A DNA stretch of 64,000 nucleotides from Luteolibacter arcticus (GTDB lineage: Bacteria > Verrucomicrobiota > Verrucomicrobiia > Verrucomicrobiales > Akkermansiaceae), in the NCBI RefSeq assembly GCF_025950235.1, contig NZ_JAPDDT010000005.1, forward strand, positions 336,602-400,601, in the 5' to 3' direction. Every line of letters starts with the position of its first letter. Position 1 is the stretch's first letter. The position numbers and the translations under genes were made by a program. Below, piece after piece: positions 1 through 9,100 of the stretch. The notes below the pieces were generated by a model that saw only the letters and a program-made list of their open reading frames with translations, was not told where the DNA came from and did not search any database.

Positions 1-2766
1 TACAACCACGGCATCGGCAACTGCATCATCGGTGGCCATGTCTATCGCGGCGCGGCGATGCCATTCCTCCAGGGCAAGTATCTCTTCGCCGACAATGGCA
101 CGCAGAACGTCTACGCACTGGAGTTCGACCCGGTGACGAAGGCCAAGACCGGCGTCCAACCGATCGCCACCGGTCGCGCTGGTGGTATCTGGGAAGGCGT
201 CAGCTCCTTTGGCATCGATTCGAATGGCGAGCCGCTCTTGCTCCAGCTCGGTGCCGGTGTGAATGGCGCCGCACAGATATCCCGCATCAAGCCCGCTGGA
301 CCGCCCGGTGGTGGCACCTGGCAGTATCCGCCGCTGCTTTCGCAGACCGGCGTCTTCACCAATCTGTCCGCTCTGACACCCGCGGCGTTCATGATCCCCT
401 TCGACGTGAACATGCCGCTGTGGAGCGCCGGCATGCACAAGAAGCGCTGGGTCATCTTGCCGAACGATGGCGTGGCCAATACCGCGGCCGAGCGCATCAC
501 CTACAGTGCGACCGGCAATTGGCAGTTCCCCGTCGGCACCGTTTTCGTGAAGCATTTCGCGCGGCCCGATACGGATGCGCCGCTTGAGACGCGCCTGCTC
601 GTCCACGGCACCGATGGCTGGGGCGGCGTCACCTACAAGTGGCGCGCGAACAGCACCGAGGCGGACTTGTTAGAAGCAGGCATGGAGGAAACGCTGACCG
701 TGGATGGCCAGACCTTCGAATACCTCTACCCGTCGCGCGCCCAGTGCAACATGTGCCACACCGCCGCCGCCGGCCCGGTGCTCGGCTTCCGCACCCGCCA
801 GCTCAATCGCAGCCTGGCCTACCCTGGCGGCGGCACGGCGAACCAGATTGAATCCCTCAGTGTCGCCGGCTTCATCAATCCCGCACTCACGGTCGCGGAT
901 CTCACCAACGTCCTCACCTCGTCGTCCCACGACAGCCCCACCGTGACGGATGAGGCGTGGGTGCGCTCGTATCTCGATAGCAATTGCTCCCACTGCCACC
1001 AGCCCGGCGGTAGCTCGCGTGCATTCTGGGATGCCCGCCTCACCACCCCGTTGCCGAATCAGGGCATCCTCTGCGGACCCGTCATCGATGGCCTCGGCGC
1101 GCCAGCCCCGGCCGTCGTGAAAGCCGGCAGCATCGAGAACTCGATCATGCTGCTGCGCATGAACACCATCGAGCCACACATCTCCATGCCTCCGCTGGCC
1201 AAGGGCATCGTCGATGATGAAGCCGTCGCCCGCGTGGCCGACTGGATCCTCGGCATGGACGCCGATTCCTGCACCAAGAGCGGAAGCTTCTACGCTGGCG
1301 GCGAAATCGGCATCCCCGGCCCCACCCCGCCGAATGCGCACGGCCCGGACCTGTGGCACTCGAACCTCGTCATCAACGAGAACGCGACCTACACGAATAA
1401 CACCAGCTCCACGATCTCCGTCGCGCTCGATCGCTTCCACTTCAATGCCGGCCGCATTGGCGATCCGGTCACGCCCTTCGTGGTGAAAGTGATCGGCAAC
1501 AACAACTTCACCGTGGTCGCAATCGGCACCACCCGCACGAACTACGTGCTGGGTAGTAATAACGTGGCCTTCTCCGACGGCCAGACGGTGGTGCCACTGG
1601 CTGCCGGCGAAAAGCTCGCGATCGGCTTCATCGATGCCCAGGCGGACGGCTCCGGCGGCACGCTCGCCGGTATCGTCGACTGGGAAGAGGGCGGCGCGGA
1701 AATCTGGTACAGCGGCGGCGAGACGGACGCGGATGCCGGCTCCGTGACCCTCGGCCAAGCTCCCGACCCTGGCACAGAGCTCTACACCACGCTGAACCGG
1801 AACTACCAGTTCTCCATCAGCTACCTGCTCTCCGCGTATGAAATCGGCCACGGCGCGCAGGCGGCCAACGGCTTCGCGGTCGACGGCGCGAACTCGAATT
1901 TCGTGATCAACGAGACCGATACCTTCATCAACAACTCCGGCGCACCGATGACGGTGAGCGTGGATCGCTTCCGCTTCCACGCCTCTCGGGTCGGCGATCC
2001 GGTCACGCCCTTCCTGGTGCGGGTCAATGCGAACGACAACTTCACTGTGGTCGCCATCGGCACCACCCGTACCGGCTACAGTCTCGGCGTGAATGACGTG
2101 GCCTTCTCCAGTGCACCGGCGAATGTCACCATCGGCGCGGGCGAGAAGATCGCAGCCGGCTTCGTGGATGCCAATGCCGATGGCACCGGCGGCACCGGCC
2201 CGGGAGTCATCTCCTACGAGTACTTCGGCACCGATCAGATCTTCTACAGCTACGACGTGACCAATGTCGCTAGCAGCATCTCGCTCGGCCAGGCCCCCGT
2301 GTTGAAGGGCTATCCGGTCACGAACCTCACGCGGAATTACTACTACTCCGTCTCGCTCGGCTTCGGCGGCAAGGCGGACGAAGATGGCGACGGCCTTCCC
2401 GACAAGTGGGAGCTCGCCTATTCGTCCACCCTCACCAGCCTTTCCGGCACCGCGGATACCGACAAGGACGGCATGACCGACGCCGAAGAGCATGAGGCCG
2501 GCACGAACCCGACCAACGCGGCGAGCGTGTTGATGGCGCTCACTGTGAAGCCCGGTGCCGGCGGCACAACCGCCATCGCCACCGTCAGGACTGTCCCCGG
2601 CCGCTTCTATCAACTGAAGGTCTCGACCAATCTCCAGACGTGGACCACCGCCGGCACTTGGAAAGCCGCGAGCTGGCCGGCGACCACCACCGGCTTTGTG
2701 ATCCCACAGAGCCTGTTGCCGCCAGAGTCCGCCGAGCGGCTATTCTTGAAAGTGTCGCCCGACTAG
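1..2766 (+). CDS. Secreted sugar-dehydrogenase-like / di-haem cytochrome protein with TSP3 tail (5' end missing)
   Basis: The reading frame is open from base 1, so the start lies outside the window. The first residues (GGHVYRG, then LQGKYLFAD) are the last blade of a PQQ-type glucose/sorbosone dehydrogenase beta-propeller. A region resembling the HNE_0200/SO2930 cytochrome family follows, with two haem-c motifs: CNMCH at 745-759 and CSHCH at 985-999. Next come two homologous domains of about 130 residues (about 1363-1800 and 1880-2330), each with the phrases RxGDPVTPF and NFTVVAIGTTRT. A TSP3/EF-hand-like calcium stretch (about 2383-2510, DEDGDGLPD and DTDKDGMTD) precedes a short C-terminal domain ending in RLFLKVSPD. 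It is probably periplasmic or extracellular and oxidises a sugar or other alcohol with electron transfer to the haems; the substrate is unknown. The open antisense frame over 670-2613 is a composition shadow. Confidence 0.8.
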   Translation, partial: YNHGIGNCIIGGHVYRGAAMPFLQGKYLFADNGTQNVYALEFDPVTKAKTGVQPIATGRAGGIWEGVSSFGIDSNGEPLLLQLGAGVNGAAQISRIKPAGPPGGGTWQYPPLLSQTGVFTNLSALTPAAFMIPFDVNMPLWSAGMHKKRWVILPNDGVANTAAERITYSATGNWQFPVGTVFVKHFARPDTDAPLETRLLVHGTDGWGGVTYKWRANSTEADLLEAGMEETLTVDGQTFEYLYPSRAQCNMCHTAAAGPVLGFRTRQLNRSLAYPGGGTANQIESLSVAGFINPALTVADLTNVLTSSSHDSPTVTDEAWVRSYLDSNCSHCHQPGGSSRAFWDARLTTPLPNQGILCGPVIDGLGAPAPAVVKAGSIENSIMLLRMNTIEPHISMPPLAKGIVDDEAVARVADWILGMDADSCTKSGSFYAGGEIGIPGPTPPNAHGPDLWHSNLVINENATYTNNTSSTISVALDRFHFNAGRIGDPVTPFVVKVIGNNNFTVVAIGTTRTNYVLGSNNVAFSDGQTVVPLAAGEKLAIGFIDAQADGSGGTLAGIVDWEEGGAEIWYSGGETDADAGSVTLGQAPDPGTELYTTLNRNYQFSISYLLSAYEIGHGAQAANGFAVDGANSNFVINETDTFINNSGAPMTVSVDRFRFHASRVGDPVTPFLVRVNANDNFTVVAIGTTRTGYSLGVNDVAFSSAPANVTIGAGEKIAAGFVDANADGTGGTGPGVISYEYFGTDQIFYSYDVTNVASSISLGQAPVLKGYPVTNLTRNYYYSVSLGFGGKADEDGDGLPDKWELAYSSTLTSLSGTADTDKDGMTDAEEHEAGTNPTNAASVLMALTVKPGAGGTTAIATVRTVPGRFYQLKVSTNLQTWTTAGTWKAASWPATTTGFVIPQSLLPPESAERLFLKVSPD

Positions 2767-2781
2767 TCCCCCGCTGGGAAC

Positions 2782-2798
2782 GCGGGCCGCTGGCCCGC
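2782..2798. repeat. Short palindrome GCGGGCC-CGC-type hairpin, also found at 51116
   Basis: The sequence GCGGGCCGCTGGCCCGC forms a compact hairpin just after the stop codon of the first gene. The same 17 bases recur at 51116-51132. It may serve as a weak terminator or be a REP-like relic; there is no T-run after it. Confidence 0.5.
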
Positions 2799-2881
2799 AG
2801 AATGGTCCCTTGAGCGCTCAGCCGGAAAAGGTCCAAACGGAGAATTCGAGCTGTGCCCGCGCTTCCAGCACCGCACCTTCC

Positions 2882-3880
2882 ATGACCTTTCCCGACATCT
2901 CCCGCGTGACCGCCGCGCTGAAAGCCGACGTCTACCAACTATGCCGCACCGAGGGCCGCATGGTCGGCACGGATGGCCACGCGGTGGCCGAGCGCTTCGT
3001 CGCGCGGCGCTTGGAGGAGATCGGGCTGTTGCCCTACCGCGGCACCAGCTTCGCCTTGCCGTATGAATGGGAAGGCATCGCCTTCACCAACTTCGCCGGC
3101 GTGGTGCCGGGACGGGATCGCTCGCTGGCCCCGCTGCTCATCGGAGCCCACTACGACAGCGCCATCCCCGCTCCGAGCGCGGACGACAACGGAGCCGCGG
3201 TGGCGATCTGCCTGGCGCTCGGCGAGCTCGCGGTGAAGCACGGCGGCTTCGAGCGCGACCTGATCGTCGCGATCTTCGACGCCGAGGAACCGCCGTATTT
3301 CCAGGGCCCGCCCATGGGCAGCATCCGCTTCGCCGAAGACGAGCTCGACGACCGCGGCGTCCACTTCGCGATGATCTACGATCTGGTGGGGCACGATGTG
3401 CCGATGGCGCTCTTCAAGGACCTGCTTTTCGCGACCGGCGCGGAGAGCCACCCGGAACTCCCCGGGCTGTTAAATGGGATCACGCTGCCAAAGAAGCTCC
3501 GGCTGATCGCCACGCTGAACCGCTACGTCGGCGACATGAGCGATCACGGGGTCTTCCGGAAAAGCGGCATCCCCTACCTCTTCTTCTCCTGCGGCCGCTG
3601 GGAGCACTATCACCAGCCGACCGACACTCCGGACCGCCTGAATTACGCCAAGATGGCCCGCATCACGCAGTTGTCCTTCGAGGTTCTGCTGCGTGCCGAT
3701 GAAGGGAAGCTCAAGCCCTCCGCGGGAGCCGCGGACACGGTCGCTTTCGAAGCCGGGACCTTCCGCCGTTCGGCCGGCCGGTTTTTCCCGCTACTTTGCC
3801 GCTGGGCCGGGGTAAAAGACTTGGACCGCCGCGAGGCCATCGACGCCTTGGCCTCGAAGCTCCTCTCGACCGGACTGTAA
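2882..3880 (+). CDS. M28 family zinc peptidase
   Basis: Predicted co-catalytic zinc aminopeptidase or related amidohydrolase of the M28 family. Visible family landmarks are GAHYDS (first metal His), SADDNGAA (bridging Asp), DAEEPP (catalytic and metal Glu) and the late HYHQPTDTPDRLNY segment (last His). The frame is open from 2810, but the ATG at 2882 (MTFPDISRV) gives a product starting directly with the conserved domain, so I chose it. No convincing ribosome binding site is visible at either start. With the chosen start there is no signal peptide, suggesting a cytosolic enzyme of 332 residues. The C-terminal 60 residues after the catalytic core are basic and not conserved. The substrate cannot be read from the sequence; glutaminyl cyclase-like activity is possible for this fold. 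Confidence 0.8.
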   Translation: MTFPDISRVTAALKADVYQLCRTEGRMVGTDGHAVAERFVARRLEEIGLLPYRGTSFALPYEWEGIAFTNFAGVVPGRDRSLAPLLIGAHYDSAIPAPSADDNGAAVAICLALGELAVKHGGFERDLIVAIFDAEEPPYFQGPPMGSIRFAEDELDDRGVHFAMIYDLVGHDVPMALFKDLLFATGAESHPELPGLLNGITLPKKLRLIATLNRYVGDMSDHGVFRKSGIPYLFFSCGRWEHYHQPTDTPDRLNYAKMARITQLSFEVLLRADEGKLKPSAGAADTVAFEAGTFRRSAGRFFPLLCRWAGVKDLDRREAIDALASKLLSTGL

Positions 3881-3945
3881 TTACATCGTACGTCGGGAAA
3901 GTCGTGACGAGCACGACTGGATCGATACGCTGCCCCGGTCTCCCC

Positions 3946-4329
3946 ATGGAATTGGACATCTATTTCACCCCGCTCGAGCCCCCGATCTACGAACTGCTGG
4001 CGTGGGATATGAGTTTGATCATTCCCTGCCTGGAGGTGATTCGTCGCGAGTTGCCGAAGCTGGCGGCAGACCTGATCCCGAAAGGCTCCCAACTCGCCAT
4101 TTTCGCGATGGCCCGCACGAAATTCCCCGGTGGCAGTTATCCGGTGCTCGGCGTCGTCCAATTCAGCGAGGACTACGATGCCCCCTATCTGGCAATCGAG
4201 GCCCGGATCCGCACGTGGTGCCGCGAGACCGGAAAGGATGCGTTGATCAAGCTGGCGGCGGGCGTCGAGGCACCGACCTGGGCAGAGCTCAAGGAAATGG
4301 CCTGCTATCCCTTGCCGACCGCCGGTTGA
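3946..4329 (+). CDS. Hypothetical protein, 127 residues
   Basis: I do not recognise this family. The frame is open from 3796, inside the end of the M28 gene, but the ATG at 3946 (MELDIYFTPLEPP) avoids the 85-base overlap and begins where the sequence becomes protein-like. The product is soluble and acidic, with no signal peptide or membrane segment. It contains an amphipathic helix (about residues 25-45), a central beta-rich part (AIFAMARTKFPGG, VLGVVQF) and a C-terminal helical part (KDALIKLAAGVEAPTWAELKE). It lies 65 bases after the peptidase gene and 47 before the methyltransferase gene on the same strand, so the three may be co-transcribed. Confidence 0.6.
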   Translation: MELDIYFTPLEPPIYELLAWDMSLIIPCLEVIRRELPKLAADLIPKGSQLAIFAMARTKFPGGSYPVLGVVQFSEDYDAPYLAIEARIRTWCRETGKDALIKLAAGVEAPTWAELKEMACYPLPTAG

Positions 4330-4376
4330 GTTGACCGGGAGTTGACGCGGCCCGGAACAACTCGTCCCCTGCTGCG

Positions 4377-5231
4377 GTGATCCGTCCCGATTTCCATGAA
4401 GCCAATCGCCTGTCGTGGAATGCGGCCACCGTGGCGCACAACCGCCACAAGCCGGACCAAGCCGGATTCCTGCGCGGTGGCGGCAGCACCTTGTTCCCGG
4501 AAGAAACCGGCCTGTTAGGCACGGTGCAGGGAAAAACGGTGCTGCACCTCCTGTGCAATTCCGGCCAAGACACCCTCGGCATCGCCGCCCTCGGCGCAGA
4601 GGTCACCGGCGTGGACATCAGCGACGAGGCGATCGCTTTCGCGACCCGGCTGTCCGAAGAATCCGGCATCGCCGCCACCTTCGAGCGCTCGGACGTTTAC
4701 CCATGGCTGGAAGCAGCCGTGAACGCAGGACGCCGCTTCGACACGGTGTTTTGCTCCTACGGCGCGCTGTGCTGGCTCTCGGACCTCGGCACCTTCTTGC
4801 GAGGCGTGGCTGGCGTCCTGAATCCCGGCGGACGTTTCGTGTGCGTCGAGTTTCACCCGGTCGCGATGATCTTCGATGAGCAGGGCGAACCGAAATACGA
4901 CTACCGCATGGCCGAGCCGCTGGCATGGGACGACGGCATCCGCGACTACGTGGCCGATTCCTGCGGCGGCCTCACCCCGTCGGGACCGGTCGCGCCCGCC
5001 GAACCCTTCAACAATCCGCACCCCTGCTACGAATTCCAGCGCGGGTTAGGCGACATTCTCGGTGCGGTGATCCTAGCCGGGCTGACCCTGCGGGAATTCC
5101 ACGAGTACGAGTTCACCAACGGCTGGAAGCCCTTCGCGGAAATGAAGTCCCTCCCCGGCCGACGGTGGACCTCGCCGGACGGCAAGCCCTCGATTCCGCT
5201 GATGTTCGGCTTGGTGGCCGAGAGAGCCTGA
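4377..5231 (+). CDS. Class I SAM-dependent methyltransferase
   Basis: Predicted S-adenosylmethionine-dependent methyltransferase of 284 residues. Motif I reads VLHLLCNSGQDTLGIAALGA, followed by the acidic motif II residue in VTGVDIS. The post-I region (DTVFCSYGALCWLSDL) and a C-terminal beta-rich half match the family that methylates small molecules or proteins. The start is GTG at 4377 (MIRPDFHEANRLSWN), and the N-terminal NRLSWNAAT phrase is typical of this subgroup. There is no signal peptide. The acceptor substrate is unknown. Confidence 0.75.
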   Translation: MIRPDFHEANRLSWNAATVAHNRHKPDQAGFLRGGGSTLFPEETGLLGTVQGKTVLHLLCNSGQDTLGIAALGAEVTGVDISDEAIAFATRLSEESGIAATFERSDVYPWLEAAVNAGRRFDTVFCSYGALCWLSDLGTFLRGVAGVLNPGGRFVCVEFHPVAMIFDEQGEPKYDYRMAEPLAWDDGIRDYVADSCGGLTPSGPVAPAEPFNNPHPCYEFQRGLGDILGAVILAGLTLREFHEYEFTNGWKPFAEMKSLPGRRWTSPDGKPSIPLMFGLVAERA

Positions 5232-5298
5232 ACCGCCGTCTCCTCCCAGCATGCCTCAAGGGTTGCGGGACTCGCGGCACGCCGCCTAGGCTCCGCCC

Positions 5299-5865
5299 GT
5301 GTCCGGCAAGAACATCGTCTATTTCGACCTCGAAACCCAGCGCAGCTTCGGCGACGTGGGCGGCTCCGCCCATAAGGACAAGATGGGCATTTCCGTGGCC
5401 GTGACCTACAGCACCACCCGCGGCGGCTACCGGATCTACGGCGAACACGACATCAACGAGTTGGTCGATGAGCTGGTGCGCGCCGACCTCGTCGTCGGCT
5501 GGAACCACGTCGAGTTCGATTACCCCGTCCTGCAGGGCTACACGATTTACGACCTGCCGGCCCAGACCGTGAATCTGGACATGATGCTGGCGCTGCAGGA
5601 GACGCTCGGCTTCCGCATGAAGCTCGATGCCGCGGCGTCCGCTTCACTCGGCACCGGCAAATCCGCCGACGGCCTCGACGCCCTCAAGTGGTGGCAGGAA
5701 CACAAGAAGACCGGCAGCTTCGAGCCGCTGATGAAAATCGCCGAGTACTGCGCCTTCGACGTGAAAGTGACCAAGTGCGTCCACGAATACGCGCTCGCGA
5801 ACGGCCACATCAAGTATCACGACCGCGGCGGCCAGCTTCAGGAGGTCACCGTCGGCTGGACGTAA
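5299..5865 (+). CDS. DEDDy 3'-5' exonuclease (RNase H-like fold)
   Basis: A stand-alone exonuclease domain of 188 residues. The Exo I motif is FDLET (residues 9-13), Exo II is in GWNHVEFDYP, and Exo III is YCAFD (a YxxxD pattern), the DEDDy arrangement of DnaQ/YprB-like nucleases. The start is GTG at 5299. No polymerase or helicase domain is attached, so it probably trims DNA or RNA 3' ends alone or with an unlinked partner. It is followed by a convergent tiny gene at 5898-6011. Confidence 0.75.
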   Translation: MSGKNIVYFDLETQRSFGDVGGSAHKDKMGISVAVTYSTTRGGYRIYGEHDINELVDELVRADLVVGWNHVEFDYPVLQGYTIYDLPAQTVNLDMMLALQETLGFRMKLDAAASASLGTGKSADGLDALKWWQEHKKTGSFEPLMKIAEYCAFDVKVTKCVHEYALANGHIKYHDRGGQLQEVTVGWT

Positions 5866-5897
5866 AAAACGGGCCGGACGAGCCCACGGGAATCGGC

Positions 5898-6011
5898 TCA
5901 ACCGACCACGCCGAGCATTCCCAGCACGCCCCACACTGCCCAGCAGAAGAAGGCGATGAGGCAGACGATGAAGATCTTCACGGTGACGTCGATCTGCTTG
6001 GTCGTATACAT
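5898..6011 (-). CDS. Small single-pass membrane protein, 37 residues
   Basis: An ATG at 6011 opens a short frame with product MYTTKQIDVTVKIFIVCLIA followed by FFCWAVWGVLGMLGVVG. It has a short polar N-terminus, one hydrophobic segment from about residue 12 to 35 and a terminal glycine/valine stretch. The clean start, membrane-like composition and position in an otherwise empty 258-base gap argue for a real small protein. It lies downstream of the giant gene's terminator on the same strand, so it would need its own promoter. The function is unknown. Confidence 0.5.
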   Translation of the reverse strand: MYTTKQIDVTVKIFIVCLIAFFCWAVWGVLGMLGVVG

Positions 6012-6053
6012 GGCGGGCGGGTTCTAGGGCCGGAACCCCGGGGTGCCAAGGCG

Positions 6054-6088
6054 GAAAAAGCCCCGGCCGCACGAGGCGACCGGGGCTC
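6054..6088 (-). terminator. Rho-independent terminator of the first giant gene
   Basis: AGCCCCGG (6059-6066) pairs with CCGGGGCT (6080-6087). On the minus strand the stem is followed by TTTTT. It lies 36 bases after the stop of the gene at 6124-10596. Confidence 0.8.
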
Positions 6089-6123
6089 TGAAGCCAAGAA
6101 CCTTGGGAATTGGCCGGATCAGA

Positions 6124-9100
6124 TCAGGGAGCGTCCTGAATCTCGATGTCGAGGAAGCCCCTCGGGCCCCGCGCCGGGATCGCTCCAGTCAGGCGGAAGG
6201 TCCGGTAGCCCCACTTGGTGGGATCGCTGAGCCCTGGCATGTTGGGATTGCTCGTGCTGGGCGCGATCTCGGTGACGCCCTGGTTATAGTTCACGAGGTC
6301 GTTCGAGCCCCGGATCAGGTAAACCACGTCATCCGCCACCACCGTCGCATCCGCTCCCGGACCCGGGGTGTTATCGAAGATCGCACCCACACGCACCGGC
6401 AGGGTGATCACCAGCGCCTGCTGGCCACCCACCGTTTCGATCCGCGAGCGGACCTTGCCGGTGGCATTGCCGTTGGCCGGATTGCCATCGAGGGCGAATT
6501 CCTCGAGATTGGTCACTCCATCGCTATCCGGATCCTGGGCGGCGCCGGTCTGGCCATTCACCGCGAAGCCGTTGATCCACGACTGGAAGGGCGTGGCCGT
6601 CGGCGGCGTGATGGTGATGCTGTTCGCATTGTAGGTCACGTTCACCCCGGCCGGCACCGACGCGAACGGTCCGGTGACCGAGCCCGCGGTGGCGATGGTG
6701 TAGGATGGAAGAGCCCCGGGCCCCGCAAGGTTCACCTGCAAGGCCACCCCGGTCACATTGAGGTTCCCCGTGGTAGCCAGGAGCCCGTTGTCGGCGGTCT
6801 GGCTGTCGTCGATGTTCACGAGGAATTTCGAGCCGGAGCTGAAGGTGACTCCACCATTCGCCGTGAGCGTGCCAGTCACTGCACCCGGCTCGATGCCCGC
6901 CCCCGTCTGCACGACCAGCGGTCCCGCAATGGTGGTGGTGCCGCCGAGGTTACCCCCGCTGACGGTCGTAGCCCCGGTGTAGGTGTTCACGCCGCTCAGG
7001 CGCAGCGTGCCGGCTCCCGACTTGGTCAGGCCACCACCCGCGGTGGTGCCGACCAGCAGTGGCTGGTTGATGGCGATGTTCTGGCCGTTGCTATCGATGC
7101 GGGCGCCACCGGCATTCACCAGGGCGTTGTCCACGCCGGCCATGAAGTCGGGATTGGCCCCGGCACCCGCACGAAGCAGGCCGCCGTTGAAGTTGAAGGT
7201 GCTGGTTCCGCTGTTTCCGAAGACCCGTTTTCCAGTGAGCGTGCCGCCATTCAGATTCACCGTGCCGACCCCGCTGGCATCCTGACCGAGGACCACGCCA
7301 TTGGCGCTGCCCGCGGTGACTGCTGCGGTGCCGGAGATATTCAGCGTGCCGTCCCCCGCGAGGCCCACGAAGAAGTTCGAAGCCGCATTGGTCTGATCCA
7401 CCGTCGCGGATCCGGAGACGGTGAGGGTGCCCACCCGGGTGCCGTTTCGCCCGATGTAAAGGTTCGCCCCCATCGCAAGCGAACCCGTGTCCTGCACGGT
7501 CACCAGGGCCGGGACAGCTCCGTTCTCATTGACCGACAAGTCGTCGGAGTTGTTGAACGAGCCGTCGCCCTTGATGGTCATCGTGCCGCCGCCGTTGAAG
7601 CCGACGGAGACATACGTGTTGCCTTGGAAACTGCCGGACCCGTCGATGGTCACGACACCCGCGGAATCCACCCCCGGCCCGACAAGCAGCGCGCCATTCG
7701 AAGTGTAGGTGGACGTGCCCACCACATTCAGAGAGCCCTGCGACCCACCGCCGCCGGCAACTTCCGTCAGACCGGAGGACATGGTGGAGCTCCCGCTCAA
7801 GTTCACCGCTCCCCGGGTGCCGTTCTTGCCGATGAAGACCGGGCCGATGGAGGTGACCGCGGCGCTGTTCTCAAGGGTCAGCGTGCCATTGGAAGTGCCA
7901 GTGTCCCCAATGTTGAAGTCTCCGCCGTCGGAGATGAGACTGCCGCTATTGCGGACGGTCACCGTGGCAACGCTGTCGTTGCTATTGCCGATCGACAGCC
8001 AGCCGGTGGCGCTCTTGTGAATTCTCGCCGAATCCTGGATCAGGACGCTTGGTGTAGAGCCCACGCCGAAGCCGACTTGGAAGCGGTTCAGGTTGAGGAT
8101 CGCATTTCCGGCGACCGTGAGCGCCGTGGTGGCGCCATTCGCGACTCCTATCTGGGTGTTTCCGATGACGTTCGCCGTCTGGCCCACTCCATTGATTGTG
8201 AGCCCTTTACCGTCGATCACCAGCGATGCCGGCTCGGCATCCTGCGGACCATTTGCCAACGAGATCACTCCACCGTGGCTCAAGGTCAGGACACCCGCGC
8301 CGGAAAGGCGGAACTTGCCTGCCGTCGCGGTCACCGGACCGCTCATGGTCACGTTGCTCGCGATCACCAGTTCGCTCGGCGTGGTGTTTGTCGGGGCGTT
8401 GATATCAAAGCCACGGGTGACCGAGACAGCAGGACCCGTGTAGTTGAGCGTGCCCCCCGCCAGCACCAGGTTCCCCGCGCCCAAGGGGCTGGGGCTGCCG
8501 GCATTGCCCAACAGTCCGACCGAGACGACACCCTCTTCAATTGTCACCGGACCGGTGAAGTCATTGAGAAGGTTGCCAATGGTGAGCCCGCCGAAGCCGC
8601 GCTTGATGAGGCCGGTGGTGCCGCTGATCTTGCCGGTGCCCGTGAGCGTGAAGTCGTCGAGGTCGTTGTCAAAGATCACCCCGCCGGCACCCGGCGAGAC
8701 AGTCGAATTGAGGATGACGTCGTAGGTCACCGGGCTCGTGACAAGATCCTCGAAGACTGCAGGATCCCCGTTCATGTAAGTGGTTGGTCCGCCCGTGTAG
8801 AGGTTCTGCCAGCTCGCCGTCGTGGTGTTCCAGACGCCGCCACCCGAGCCGATCCAGTAGGGCGCGTTCACCCGGGCGATGTTCAGGGAGATGACCGAGC
8901 CGCTGTCCACGATCGGAGTGCCCGCGGTCAGCGTCACGCCGAGCGGGAGTTTTCCGGGAACAAACGTGCCCGTGCCGGGCTTCGAGGTGTAGGCGACCAC
9001 CGGGAACTGGCCGACAGCCGGCTGGTCATCGATCAAGTTGATCGCGATCTGGCCGGTCCGGGTGAGCGGCCCGTTGACCTTGATCGGAGCAGCGGTGGGA

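Noticed and set aside
670..2613. 647-codon minus-strand frame opposite the first gene
   Set aside because: Low-complexity Gly/Ala/Arg/Glu/His translation; the plus-strand gene has clear haem and TSP3 motifs in the same DNA.
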